A stretch of DNA of 64,000 nucleotides. Source: Candidatus Peregrinibacteria bacterium (lineage in GTDB: Bacteria > Patescibacteriota > Gracilibacteria > UBA1369 > LOWO2-01-FULL-3). The notes under the pieces were generated by a model, which searched no databases, was not told the DNA's origin, and was given only the letters and a program-made list of their open reading frames with translations. Positions 8,179 to 16,919 of the stretch are shown here, piece by piece. Location: the NCBI GenBank assembly GCA_018655275.1, contig JABIJZ010000004.1:207337-271336 (forward strand). Reading direction: 5' to 3'. Every line of letters starts with the position of its first letter. The stretch's first letter is position 1. Both the position numbers and the translations under genes were made by a program.

Positions 8179-8339
8179 AGTTTTTTTATGAAGGTTCCAA
8201 GTTTTTTCCTAGTTGTTTTCCCTTTTTCTGGGGCGACACTCATTCCGACCACAGACCCTATTGCTCCGCCAATAACCACCCCCATCATAACGTTGTTGAG
8301 TTTTTTACCCAGCTTCTTTTCTTTTTTTGAGCCGAACAT
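8151..8339 (-). CDS. YtxH-like small membrane protein
   Basis: A 62-residue protein: a basic N-terminus, one glycine-rich hydrophobic helix (VMMGVVIGGAIGSVVGMSVAPEKGKTTR) and a basic tail. This is the layout of YtxH/gas-vesicle-like small proteins (G-x-x-x-G helix followed by AP-x-x-G-x-x-x-R). The role is unknown. It lies between rny and the VanW gene on the same strand, 18 nt after rny and overlapping VanW by 28 nt. Confidence 0.75.
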   Translation of the reverse strand: MFGSKKEKKLGKKLNNVMMGVVIGGAIGSVVGMSVAPEKGKTTRKKLGTFIKKLWQKKPKAR

Positions 8340-8357
8340 TTTGAACGAGGTTAGGGC

Positions 8358-9905
8358 CTACTTTGCTATTTCGGTTGTTTTTGTTCTTCGGATGACGTTG
8401 ACTTTTATCTTTCCTGGATATGACAATTCTGATTCTATTTTTTCGGCTATCTTCTCTGCAAGCCCCAGGGTCTGGTCGTCGTTAACTTCTGTTGGGTCAA
8501 CCAAAACTCGAAGCTCTCGTCCTGCCGATATTGCGAATGTTTTTTTAACTCCGTCGAAAGAAGTTGCCGCACTTTCCAATGCGTTTAGTCTCTCCAAATA
8601 TTTTTCCAATGATTCCTGCCTGGCACCCGGCCTACTCGCCGACAACGCATCTGCTGCTTGTACGATCAAAGCCTCTGGAGTTTCTGGTTTTTCTGATTCG
8701 TGATGTGTCCATGCTGCGTGTACCGCTTCTTTAGAAAAGCCGTATTTTTCCATCAATTCTTTTGTGAGGAAGTCGTGTGCTCCTTGCACGTCGGGGTCTT
8801 GGTCGATGGCTTTTCCGAGGTCGTGTAGGAATCCTGCGACCTTACAGGTCTCGATATCAAGCCCAGCCTCTGAGCCCAACATTGTTGCTATGAAGCCAAC
8901 CTCCATTGAGTGCATCATTATGTTCTGGCTATAACTTGTTCTGAATTTCAGGCGGCCGATTGTTTGGACGAGCTCTTTGTTGTTTGTTGGGAGTTTCGAG
9001 ATCCCCATTTTTTTGAGAGCTTTTTCTCCTATCTTATATAGCTCCTCTTTTACGTCTTCTTTTGCCTCCTTGATTGCTTGGTCTACTGTTTCTGGAGTGA
9101 TGTTCTTTTTTGTTCTGATTAATTTCTCGATGGTTCTTTCTCCGATTCTTCTTTCCATTAGGTTGTATGAAGAGACTGAAATCACGTTCGGCAGGTCGTT
9201 GAACACAACCACTATTTCAAGTTTCTCCTCAAGGTGAAGTATGTTCATAGCGTCTTTTCCGACGATCCTACCTTTTATAATGTCTTTTGGAACTTTCACC
9301 CGTACCTCTCTGGGTTCTACTGATGTTGGAGAGGTTAGTCTTTGGATAACGTCTATTATTATTTTTTTGGCGTTTCTTTGGGCTTTTTCTTTCAAGTACT
9401 CTTCTGTGTGGGCAAGTCTTTCGGTGTTTTCTTCTTTTAGTTCTTTTTGGTACCTATCTATGGTTTCGATTTTGGTGGCTTCTGGGTTTTTGCCGGATTT
9501 TTCAGCCAGCTTTTCTACAAACTCCTTTTCTTTGTCTTTTATTCCAGCTTCTTTCGAAGATATTTCTCCTTCAATACCTTTGACTGATCTTTTTAGGCTG
9601 TTTAGTTTATCTTCCTGTTTTTGGACGCTTTGTTCTTTGTTTTTCACTGAGTTTTCCATTTGGCTTATCATTCTTTCGTTTATTTTAAAGCCTTCTTCTG
9701 TTCTCTCTTTTTGGATTTCGAATTGTTTTTTTGACGATTCTTTTATTTCTTGGGCCTCTTCCTTGGCTTCTTGAAGCGTTTTTTCCGCCCTCTCCCTTCT
9801 TTTTTCTATATCAAGGAGCTTGCTTTTGTAAAAAAAGAGATATCCTGCTCCCGCTCCGGCCGAAAAAACGACAAGTGCGACGATGATGTTCATAACAATG
9901 TTCAT
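8358..9905 (-). CDS. rny: Ribonuclease Y
   Basis: Membrane-bound endoribonuclease that initiates mRNA decay. The 515 residues contain an N-terminal transmembrane helix (VMNIIVALVVFSAGAGAGYLFFY), a long coiled coil (about 30-190), a KH RNA-binding domain (about 205-270, with VGKDAMNILHLEEKL) and an HD domain whose metal site is GFLHDLGKAID (about 360). The C-terminus has WTHHESEKPETPEALIVQAADALSASRPGAR split across its helices, and the length is typical. A second ATG at 9893 is an alternative start. A promoter lies just upstream. Confidence 0.97.
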   Translation of the reverse strand: MNIVMNIIVALVVFSAGAGAGYLFFYKSKLLDIEKRRERAEKTLQEAKEEAQEIKESSKKQFEIQKERTEEGFKINERMISQMENSVKNKEQSVQKQEDKLNSLKRSVKGIEGEISSKEAGIKDKEKEFVEKLAEKSGKNPEATKIETIDRYQKELKEENTERLAHTEEYLKEKAQRNAKKIIIDVIQRLTSPTSVEPREVRVKVPKDIIKGRIVGKDAMNILHLEEKLEIVVVFNDLPNVISVSSYNLMERRIGERTIEKLIRTKKNITPETVDQAIKEAKEDVKEELYKIGEKALKKMGISKLPTNNKELVQTIGRLKFRTSYSQNIMMHSMEVGFIATMLGSEAGLDIETCKVAGFLHDLGKAIDQDPDVQGAHDFLTKELMEKYGFSKEAVHAAWTHHESEKPETPEALIVQAADALSASRPGARQESLEKYLERLNALESAATSFDGVKKTFAISAGRELRVLVDPTEVNDDQTLGLAEKIAEKIESELSYPGKIKVNVIRRTKTTEIAK

Positions 9906-9929
9906 AACTTTTGTTTAAATTGCCGTGAA

Positions 9930-9958
9930 AGGATACTTGTAATAGCACAAATTATCAA
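9930..9958 (-). promoter_or_regulatory. Promoter of rny
   Basis: On the minus strand TTGATA (9953-9958), a 17-bp spacer and TATCCT (9930-9935) form a good sigma-70 promoter. Transcription would start near 9923, leaving an untranslated leader of under 20 nt without a clear Shine-Dalgarno. Confidence 0.6.
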
Positions 9959-10169
9959 GACGGTCTAATGGTTTTTGACAGGTTTTAAACAATTTTGACA
10001 CCCCTTGTTTGGGCGGTTTATCCTGTAAATGTTTTTTGTTTGTTCAAAACCCTTCCCTCTACTAATAACTTCTACTGTATATATTAATATTATTAATACT
10101 ATTTATTTGTCTAATAACGAATCTTTAGTATAATTGTTCATGCTTTACATATTTTAATAAAATTCTAAT
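9959..10169. promoter_or_regulatory. AT-rich intergenic region with dnaN promoter
   Basis: This divergent gap between rny and dnaN holds two direct copies of TTTTGACA (9973-9980 and 9993-10000) and a very AT-rich tract (about 10060-10165). A plausible dnaN promoter is TTGTCT (10107-10112), a 16-bp spacer and TATAAT (10129-10134). A second candidate is TTGACA (9995-10000) with TATCCT at 10019-10024. I see no run of DnaA boxes and no dnaA gene, so I do not call an origin here. Confidence 0.55.
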
Positions 10170-11276
10170 ATGAAATTATTTTGTTCAAGAAAAGATTTGG
10201 AAACAGCTTTAAATATTGTTAATAAAGCTATTAGCTCAAACAACACACTTCCAGTTTTAAATAATATTTTAGTCAAGGCTGAAGGTAAAAAATTACATTT
10301 TTCAGCCACAAATTTAGAAATTGCGATTAGCTTTTTTATAGATGCTGATGTTCGAGCTGAGGGAGCGGTTACGATTCCCGCGAAACTTATTACGAGTTAT
10401 GTTTCTTTGTTGAGTGACGAGAAGGTTGAGCTTTCAGTTACCGATGGTTTGACGCTATTGGTTCAATCATCAACATCAACAACAAAGATTAAGTGTATAA
10501 GTGCGGACGAGTTTCCACTTATTCCTAAGGTTGACGTGGAGCATTCTTTTAAAATACCGACTGAGGACTTGGACAACTCTATAATGGAAACTGTTTTTGC
10601 TGCTTCGGCAAACGTTTCTAGGCCGGTTTTGTCTGGTGTTTATTTGTCTGTGGATGGTGATGAAATGAAAATGGTTGCCACAGACAGTTACAGACTTGCT
10701 GAGAAGAAAATGAAGCTTGGCGACAAGATAGATGGAAGTTTTAATTGTATAATTCCTTCAAAGACTGTTGCTGAAATGGGAAAAATCACCAGTCATAGCG
10801 AAGCTAAAGATGTTGAGGTTGGGCTTTCTAAGAACCAGGTTTTGTTTAAGGTTGGGAATGTTGAATTGGTTTCTCGCTTGATAGAGGGGAAATTTCCTGA
10901 GTACGAGAGGATTATTCCAAAAGAAGGCAAAACAAAGGTTCAGGTTTCTGTCGAAGAGCTTGCGCTTGTTCTAAAGAGGGTGAGTCTTTTTGCCCGAGAG
11001 AACAACAACAGTATTAAACTAACAGCTACGAATGATGGGAAGCTGATTGTTTCTTCTGACGAGACGAAAGTTGGTGAAGAAAAAGCGGAAGTTGCAATAA
11101 CTATTGACGGAGAAAACAACAAAATTTCGTTGAACAGTCAGTACATGCTGGATGTTCTTACTTACGTTAACAACGACAAGATTGAAATCGAGATGAACGA
11201 TAAACTCTCCCCCGCGGTTATTAGGCCGACAGAGAGGGAGGATTATGTTTACATTATTATGCCCCTTAAGGTATAG
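10170..11276 (+). CDS. dnaN: DNA polymerase III beta subunit (sliding clamp)
   Basis: Ring-shaped processivity clamp of 368 residues, the usual length. The N-terminal strand MKLFCSRKDLETALNIVNKAI, the central VSRPVLSGVYLSV and ATDSYRLAEKKM, the FPEYERIIP stretch and the C-terminal VYIIMPLKV (usually M-P-x-R/K-x) are all family hallmarks and cover the three repeated clamp domains. It is 15 nt upstream of mfd on the same strand, so the two are probably co-transcribed. dnaA is not adjacent. Confidence 0.97.
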   Translation: MKLFCSRKDLETALNIVNKAISSNNTLPVLNNILVKAEGKKLHFSATNLEIAISFFIDADVRAEGAVTIPAKLITSYVSLLSDEKVELSVTDGLTLLVQSSTSTTKIKCISADEFPLIPKVDVEHSFKIPTEDLDNSIMETVFAASANVSRPVLSGVYLSVDGDEMKMVATDSYRLAEKKMKLGDKIDGSFNCIIPSKTVAEMGKITSHSEAKDVEVGLSKNQVLFKVGNVELVSRLIEGKFPEYERIIPKEGKTKVQVSVEELALVLKRVSLFARENNNSIKLTATNDGKLIVSSDETKVGEEKAEVAITIDGENNKISLNSQYMLDVLTYVNNDKIEIEMNDKLSPAVIRPTEREDYVYIIMPLKV

Positions 11277-11291
11277 TCGGTTGGTAAAATT

Positions 11292-14200
11292 ATGCAGAAT
11301 ATAGTTTCTTATTTTTCTAGTGACGCATTTAAAGAGTCGGCGGACTTATTTTTGGCTAACGATACTGTTACGTATTCGGGGGCCGGAAGCACTTCTTCCA
11401 AAGCTCTGGTTGTTTCTGATATTTTTCGTCATGCGGAGGTTGGGAATGTTTTGTGGGTTGTGAATAGCTCTGATGAAATGGAAAGGGTGAAAAAATCACT
11501 TTCCACTTGGAGTAAAAGAAATGTTTATGGTTACGACGCGGTTAGGGACGAAGATCGTGGGTCGTTTTCTTTGAATAGCGTGTACGAGAGGGAGAAGATT
11601 TTGAGAAAGGTTTCCTTTGTTTCCAAAATGGCTGATGGTGGACAGGCTGTTTTTGTTGTTCCATTTTATTCCTTGGAGGAGGAATTTCCTTTGGCGCCCG
11701 AATTAAGGGAAAATAGCGTTGTTGTTTCGAGCGGTGATGAGGTTGGAGTTGTGGACTTTATAGAAAATTTGGTTGAAATGGGGTACGACAATGCCGAGGA
11801 TGAGTATGTGAAAAAGGGACAGTATTACAAGGTTGGAGAAAGTGTTTTGGTTTACCCTATAGGTCCGGACGTTGTTTATAGAGTTGATTTTGATTTTAAT
11901 AAAATAGAAAAAGTTTCTTCTTATGACACGGAGACGAAAAAAGAAACTGGAGCTGTGAAGAAATTGCGAATTTATCCCATTGAGTATAGCGAGGAAAAGA
12001 AGGGGCTTTTGGATTGTGTTGGGAAAGATGGGGTTGTTTTGGATGATGAGCTTGATGTTACTGATGAGTTTTACGATTCTTGGAATAAGTTTATGGAGGA
12101 CGCGTCGCAAAGGTACAAAACTCTTTCGTTCACTTCGTTCAATGAGGACGAGGAGAACCATCAGCATTTGCATTTCTACTCTGTTCTGAAATATCGGACT
12201 GGGTATGATTTTGCCAATGACCTTCGGGACAAAATTCACGGTGAGTGGAAGACGTTGATTTTTACCAAAAAAAGGGACGAGGTTAGTGCTTTGTTGGATG
12301 ACCAAAAAGTGCCTTTCCGTGAAAAGTTGCCGAAAGATGGGTTTAGCGAAGGCGCAGTTTATTTGATAGATGTTGATAAAGAAGATGTGTTTCCTCAAGC
12401 TTTTCAATCGCCTGATAATAAATTGTTGTTGCTCACCGATGTTGAGATTTCTTTATTGAAAGAGAAGGTCGACAAACCGGTTTCCCATAAAGTTTTTGAG
12501 GATTTTCTTGGGGGGTTGAAGCAGGGAGACTTCGTTGTTCACAGTGATCATGGGATTGCGAAATTCCAAGGCTTGGACAGGAAGACTGTTGACGATATTA
12601 CGCGGGAATATTTAAAATTGGCTTACGCTGAGAACGATAAATTGTTTGTGCCGATTGACCAAGCGGACAAGGTGGGGAAGTATATTGGGTCTGAAGAATT
12701 GATGCCGAAGTTGACTCGTCTTGGCTCTGCTGAGTGGTCTACTTTGACAAATAAAGTTAGAAAAGAAACTCAGAAAATTGCTAAAGAATTGTTAGCATTG
12801 TATGCGGAAAGAAGCGCTGCTGTTGGGTTTGCTTATAAGAAAGATCTTTCTGTGCAGGACGAGTTTGAAAAGACCTTTCCTTACGAGGAAACGCCGGGGC
12901 AGATCAAAGCTATTAACGACGTGAAGTCCGACATGGAAAGCGACGAGCCGATGGATCGATTGATTTGTGGAGATGTTGGGTTTGGCAAGACCGAGGTTGC
13001 CATGAGGGCCGCTTTTAAGGCCGTTCAGGACGGCAAACAAGTTGCGTTGGTGTCACCAATCACTATTCTGACTGACCAGCATTACAGGTCCTTTAAAAAG
13101 CGAATGGAGCCATTCCATGTTCGTATAGAAATGCTGTCGCGTTTCAAATCTGCGAAGGACCAAAAGGTTGCTTTGACGCGGTTGGAAAAAGGTGAGGCCG
13201 ATATTGTTATTGGGACTCATCGATTGTTGCAGCCGGACGTGAAATTTAAAAACTTGGGTTTGATAATTGTGGATGAGGAGCAGAGGTTTGGTGTTGGGCA
13301 AAAAGAAAAATTGAAGGAAATGAGGGCCGAAGTGGACATCCTTACTTTGACTGCTACGCCGATCCCGAGGACTTTGAATATTTGTTTAAACAAGTTGCGA
13401 GATATCACGACAATCACAACTCCGCCGCCTGGCAGATTGCCTGTGATTACGGAGGTTCGAAAGTATTCACCTGGGCTTGTGCGCGATGCGGTTTTGCGTG
13501 AAGTTGCGAGAGGTGGGCAGGTTTATTTCTTGCACAATAAAGTTCAGACGATCGACAGTACTGCTGAGAAATTGCGCGAGTTGGTGCCGGAGGCTACGTT
13601 TGGAGTGGCTCACGGAAAACTTGGAAGTGGTGATTTGGAAGAGAGAGTTGTTTCGTTCAAAGAGGGTAAATTTGATGTTTTGGTTTCGTCTACAATTATT
13701 GAAAATGGAATTGATTTGGCGAATGCGAACACTTTGATTGTCAACAATGCTGAGAAATTTGGGTTGGCGCAGTTGTATCAATTGCGTGGACGTGTTGGGC
13801 GGTCTAAAACCCAAGCGTATGCGTATTTTATGTATCACGGTCAGAGATTGAAACTTGATGCGAAGAAGCGGTTGCGGGCAATAGTTGAGGCTTCGGATCT
13901 TGGTAGTGGTTTCCAAATTGCGATGAAGGATCTTGAGATTCGTGGTGCTGGGGACATCTTGGGTGCGAACCAACATGGTGTTATCAATGTTGTTGGTGTC
14001 ACGCATTTCATGAGGATGTTGAATAAAGCTGTTGAGGATTTGAAAGCTGGTCGAGCGGGTGGGCCTGGAGTTGCGGAGGAGCAGGAAGTTTCCATAGAGC
14101 TGCCTATACCTGCGTTCATTCCTGATCAATATATTGTTAATTCTAAGGATAAAATTGGTGTGTATCAAAAATTGGCGGCTGTTGGTGAGCTGGCTTATTT

Positions 14201-14543
14201 GTCAGAAGTTCGTGAAGAGTTGGTGCAGGAATTTGGAAAAATGCCGAGGGAGGTTTTGAATTTGTTTAGAATTATTGAGGTGAAGATTTTGTCGAAAAAG
14301 GCTGGGTTGACGAATGTTCGAGCGGAGACTGTGATGGGAGGGAAGGAGAAGGAAATTGTTTTGACTATGGGGGACCGTGTAACTCCAGCACATATAATCT
14401 CGTTGCTGGAATACAGTCCGTCTTGGACTGTTGGTGGAACGAAACTGCGAGTTCGGATTGGGGATTTGGGAATGCAGTGGTTTGAGGAGCTCAAGGAATG
14501 TATTGGTCGTTTGGGGAAGAAGGCGAAGCATGGGAAGAGGTAG
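11292..14543 (+). CDS. mfd: Transcription-repair coupling factor
   Basis: DNA translocase that removes stalled RNA polymerase and recruits excision repair. The 1083 residues are slightly shorter than the usual 1150. They contain the UvrB-like N-terminal modules, the RNA-polymerase interaction (CarD-like) domain with GDFVVHSDHGIAKFQG near residue 415, Walker A GDVGFGKTE near 560, the DEEQ box (IIVDEEQRFGV) near 660, TATPIPRTLN near 690, helicase motif VI QLRGRVGRS, and a C-terminal TRCF domain. It follows dnaN closely. Confidence 0.97.
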   Translation: MQNIVSYFSSDAFKESADLFLANDTVTYSGAGSTSSKALVVSDIFRHAEVGNVLWVVNSSDEMERVKKSLSTWSKRNVYGYDAVRDEDRGSFSLNSVYEREKILRKVSFVSKMADGGQAVFVVPFYSLEEEFPLAPELRENSVVVSSGDEVGVVDFIENLVEMGYDNAEDEYVKKGQYYKVGESVLVYPIGPDVVYRVDFDFNKIEKVSSYDTETKKETGAVKKLRIYPIEYSEEKKGLLDCVGKDGVVLDDELDVTDEFYDSWNKFMEDASQRYKTLSFTSFNEDEENHQHLHFYSVLKYRTGYDFANDLRDKIHGEWKTLIFTKKRDEVSALLDDQKVPFREKLPKDGFSEGAVYLIDVDKEDVFPQAFQSPDNKLLLLTDVEISLLKEKVDKPVSHKVFEDFLGGLKQGDFVVHSDHGIAKFQGLDRKTVDDITREYLKLAYAENDKLFVPIDQADKVGKYIGSEELMPKLTRLGSAEWSTLTNKVRKETQKIAKELLALYAERSAAVGFAYKKDLSVQDEFEKTFPYEETPGQIKAINDVKSDMESDEPMDRLICGDVGFGKTEVAMRAAFKAVQDGKQVALVSPITILTDQHYRSFKKRMEPFHVRIEMLSRFKSAKDQKVALTRLEKGEADIVIGTHRLLQPDVKFKNLGLIIVDEEQRFGVGQKEKLKEMRAEVDILTLTATPIPRTLNICLNKLRDITTITTPPPGRLPVITEVRKYSPGLVRDAVLREVARGGQVYFLHNKVQTIDSTAEKLRELVPEATFGVAHGKLGSGDLEERVVSFKEGKFDVLVSSTIIENGIDLANANTLIVNNAEKFGLAQLYQLRGRVGRSKTQAYAYFMYHGQRLKLDAKKRLRAIVEASDLGSGFQIAMKDLEIRGAGDILGANQHGVINVVGVTHFMRMLNKAVEDLKAGRAGGPGVAEEQEVSIELPIPAFIPDQYIVNSKDKIGVYQKLAAVGELAYLSEVREELVQEFGKMPREVLNLFRIIEVKILSKKAGLTNVRAETVMGGKEKEIVLTMGDRVTPAHIISLLEYSPSWTVGGTKLRVRIGDLGMQWFEELKECIGRLGKKAKHGKR

Positions 14544-14598
14544 GTGGAGGTGTGTTTCAGGTTGGGTGGGGTTGACGATGGGGAGGGGTGTGGTTTGT

Positions 14599-14648
14599 TT
14601 TTCCACGGCCGGATTTTTTACAGGTTGGGTTTCTGGAGCCGTGGAAAA
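14599..14648 (+). repeat. Palindromic repeat family B, copy 1
   Basis: Arms TTTTCCACGGC (14599-14609) and GCCGTGGAAAA (14638-14648) are perfect 11-bp inverted repeats. They enclose a 28-nt loop with the core ACAGGTTGGGTTT. It lies 61 bp upstream of a RAYT transposase start. A second copy with the same loop core is at 35352-35399, just upstream of pheS. It could also act as a terminator for mfd, although no long T-run follows. Confidence 0.85.
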
Positions 14649-14709
14649 TTAAGAAAAATTTAAGGTTTTTGTAAACTTTTTGTAAGGTTGGAGTGGTAGG
14701 CTTGGGAAC

Positions 14710-15135
14710 ATGGCGTACCGTATGTGTAAATTTCGAAATCGCAGGTTTTACCACGTTGTTAATCGCGGGAAAAATAAGCAAAAAGTCTTTTTTGACGAGG
14801 AGGATTACGGGAAATTTGGCGAACTTGTTGGGCGTTTCGGAAAGGGGCGTGTGGAGGTTGTTGCTTATGCGCTTTTGCCAAATCATTATCATTTTTTATT
14901 GAAACAGGTGGGGGTGGACGGTGTCCAAAAATTTATGATGATTTTACAGAGCACGTATTCTTGTCATCTTGGCCGAAAAGTTGTGAGCAGGAAGGGGCGG
15001 ATTTTTGAGGGGAATTTTTATGCGTCGTTGATTGAGGGGGACAAGCATTTTTACAATGTACTTGATTATATTGTAAGGAATCCAGCTAGACATAAAATGT
15101 CTAATTTGGGGTTGAGTGGAGTGTCGAGAAAATAG
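14710..15135 (+). CDS. REP-associated tyrosine transposase (Y1/RAYT family)
   Basis: Single-strand HUH transposase-like protein of 141 residues, related to IS200/IS605 TnpA. Visible features are RRFYHVVNRG at the N-terminus, the metal-binding HUH motif NHYHFLL (His59 and His61), a candidate catalytic Tyr at about residue 83 (QSTYSCHLGRK), RIFEGNFYASLI, and the RAYT hallmark YIVRNPARHKM at the end. It stands alone without an accessory gene or IS ends, and a family B palindrome is 61 bp upstream. This is the expected layout of a REP/RAYT system. The frame is intact. Confidence 0.88.
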   Translation: MAYRMCKFRNRRFYHVVNRGKNKQKVFFDEEDYGKFGELVGRFGKGRVEVVAYALLPNHYHFLLKQVGVDGVQKFMMILQSTYSCHLGRKVVSRKGRIFEGNFYASLIEGDKHFYNVLDYIVRNPARHKMSNLGLSGVSRK

Positions 15136-15154
15136 GTGGGATGAGGCTTACACC

Positions 15155-15182
15155 TTGATTTTCCGTTTTTTTTATGTAAAAT
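15155..15182 (+). promoter_or_regulatory. Promoter of receiver-domain gene
   Basis: TTGATT (15155-15160), a 16-bp spacer and TAAAAT (15177-15182). The ATG at 15192 is only 9 nt past the -10 box, so the transcript would have almost no 5' leader. Confidence 0.55.
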
Positions 15183-15191
15183 CTTCGGGCA

Positions 15192-15818
15192 ATGGTTACA
15201 TCAAGCTTACAATTAGGTGCTGATAGGAAGGGGGACCCTACGATTTGTACTCCTCACCAAGAAGGGCTTGTGGTTGCTGCGGTTGACGACGACGCTGATT
15301 ACCAGTATTTGGCTGACAGGGATTTAGCTTCGCACATGGAGTGCGTTGGAGAGCTTCATTTTCTTGATGATGGCGATCACTTTGTCAATTTTGTTGTTGA
15401 TAGGGTTAGAAGCGGCAGGATTCCTGATGTGGTGTTGAGTGATGTTCGTATGAATAGGCTTGATGGTATTGAAGCTGTGCAGACTTTGATAAGAGAGGTT
15501 GGTAGTGTGGTTCGAGATAAAATGAAATTGGTGTTTTGGAGCACTGGGCTTGGGGGTGAAGTTTGTGCGAGGGAGCTAGGGGTGTTGCTTCAAAAAGAGC
15601 CTTGGATTCTTGGAATTGTGGGGAAGGAAGACCCTGCACCTTGGGGGGATCTTCTCAATGTTGTTGTGGGTAGCCGTGAGGAAAGTGCTGCCTCTATAGC
15701 AAATCTTAGACGGGCGACCAGGAAGTTTTTCGACACTCGTGGGTATGGACACCTTTTGTCTGAGGATTTTGTGGGGTTGGAGAGTGTGGATGGAGATGCT
15801 CATAGTTTCGTTGGCTAG
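15192..15818 (+). CDS. Response-regulator receiver domain protein
   Basis: The 208 residues carry a receiver domain: an acidic metal pocket (VVAAVDDDADY), phosphoacceptor Asp84 in VVLSDVRMNRLDGIEAV, the conserved Ser/Thr in LVFWSTG, and the conserved Lys in GIVGKED. The C-terminal 50 residues show no recognisable DNA-binding or enzymatic domain, so it is a stand-alone receiver with a short tail. No histidine kinase gene is nearby. It is flanked by the RAYT gene and tmRNA. Confidence 0.75.
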   Translation: MVTSSLQLGADRKGDPTICTPHQEGLVVAAVDDDADYQYLADRDLASHMECVGELHFLDDGDHFVNFVVDRVRSGRIPDVVLSDVRMNRLDGIEAVQTLIREVGSVVRDKMKLVFWSTGLGGEVCARELGVLLQKEPWILGIVGKEDPAPWGDLLNVVVGSREESAASIANLRRATRKFFDTRGYGHLLSEDFVGLESVDGDAHSFVG

Positions 15819-15821
15819 GGA

Positions 15822-15850
15822 TTGTCAAAAACGTCGATATAAGGTATAGT
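15822..15850 (+). promoter_or_regulatory. Promoter of tmRNA
   Basis: TTGTCA (15822-15827), a 17-bp spacer and TATAGT (15845-15850) lie immediately after the receiver gene stop. Transcription near 15857 would give a precursor with about 20 nt to be removed at the mature tmRNA 5' end. Confidence 0.65.
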
Positions 15851-15877
15851 TGTTTAGCTTTAAGTTCTTTGAAATGT

Positions 15878-16301
15878 GGGGATGTATTTGGCATTCGATG
15901 GGAAGTCTCAAGAATGCTTAGTTGCAATCCGGTCGTCGCGTTGTCCGGCCGTTACAAACGTCCAACGCAAATTAAGTGCTAAACCACTTACTAGACTACT
16001 TACTGCACTACGAATGGAAGAGCTTTCTGCACTTCCTGTGGCTGCTTAAGTGTCACGCCTCTCTTTTTTAAGAGAGCCGTCTTTCTTTCCGACACCTTCT
16101 GGGTCTGAAAGGCGTAATTTAGAGGGTTAGCTTTTGGTCTCCGCTGTTCTAGGTGGCCTTGAGTGAAATTTAATAGGAATAAGCCAAGTTGTTTTTCGTT
16201 CGTTTTTTATAGCTTGGATGAAAATTTTAAGACGAAACATGATTGTAGGCGCTAAACTTTCTTCTTCTCAGACCCGGGTTCGACTCCCGGCATCTCCACC
16301 A
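15878..16301 (+). ncRNA. ssrA: Transfer-messenger RNA
   Basis: tmRNA rescues stalled ribosomes and tags their products for proteolysis. The 5' end GGGGATG pairs with CATCTCC at 16291-16297, forming the acceptor stem. The T-arm is CCGGGTTCGACTCCCGG and the CCA end is encoded. The 5' domain GGCATTCGATGGGA resembles the E. coli D-like region. The tag frame ends LSALPVAA-stop (TAA at 16047-16049), followed by a CTCTC/GAGAG hairpin and pseudoknot-like segments. The probable resume codon is GCT at 15978, which gives an unusually long, basic tag of 23 residues starting AKPLTRLL. The exact resume codon is inferred. Its partner smpB is at 52.2 kb. Confidence 0.93.
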
Positions 16302-16309
16302 AAAATTTA

Positions 16310-16867
16310 TCAAACTCTCTCACAATACTCCTTGCTCTCTGTGTTTACCCTTATGTTGTCGCCTTCATTTATGAACAACGGTACTTGTATGACGAGGCCG
16401 GTTTCGAGGGTGGCTGGTTTGCTGCCGCCTGAAGCTGTGTCGCCTTTTACTCCTGGGTCAACTTGTGTGACTTTTAGGCTAACTTTTGGAGGAAGATTTA
16501 CGTTGGCGGGGGTGCCGTTTACGTTTTGGATGTCTACGGTTTCGCCTTCAACGAGGAAGTTTGTTTGGTCTCCGAGGTTGTCTACTGGAAGTTCGAATTG
16601 TTCGAAGCTTTCTTGGTCCATGAAGAAGTAGTTTGCGGTGTCGTTGTAGAGGTACTGGGCTTTACTGTATCTGACTTCTGCTGGTTCGAGCTTGTCGTTT
16701 CCTTGGAAAGTTTTTTGGACTACTGCGCCTGTGATGAGATTTTTCATCTTGGTTTTCATGACTCCTGCGCCTCGTGCTTGTTTTGAATGTTGAGATGCTG
16801 TGACGATAAATGCTTGGCCGTCGATGTTCACGGCTGTGCCGATTTTGAGATCTGTGATTCCGTACAT
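16310..16867 (-). CDS. efp: Elongation factor P
   Basis: Helps the ribosome through polyproline stretches. The 185 residues have the three-domain EF-P layout, with LPPKVSLKVTQVDPGVKGDT and the C-terminal VPLFINEGDNIRVNTESKEY. At the tip of the first domain, where E. coli has Lys34 in PGKG, this protein has Arg32 in QARG. The residue type matches the rhamnosylated EF-P of Pseudomonas, but the preceding Pro-Gly is absent. It ends 8 nt from the tmRNA 3' end and is the last gene of a minus-strand operon. Confidence 0.96.
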   Translation of the reverse strand: MYGITDLKIGTAVNIDGQAFIVTASQHSKQARGAGVMKTKMKNLITGAVVQKTFQGNDKLEPAEVRYSKAQYLYNDTANYFFMDQESFEQFELPVDNLGDQTNFLVEGETVDIQNVNGTPANVNLPPKVSLKVTQVDPGVKGDTASGGSKPATLETGLVIQVPLFINEGDNIRVNTESKEYCERV

Positions 16868-16919
16868 AGTGAATTTAGTTATTTTGTGATTGCTGGCGTT
16901 ATTTTAGTGTAAATTTATG

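Noticed and set aside
9906..10169. Replication origin beside dnaN
   Set aside because: The region is AT-rich, but there is no dnaA gene and no cluster of DnaA boxes. Only one weak TTATCC-like site is seen.
14560..14650. Family B palindrome as a simple terminator of mfd
   Set aside because: No T-run follows the stem, and a second copy lies upstream of pheS, where no terminator is needed. A repeat element is the better reading.
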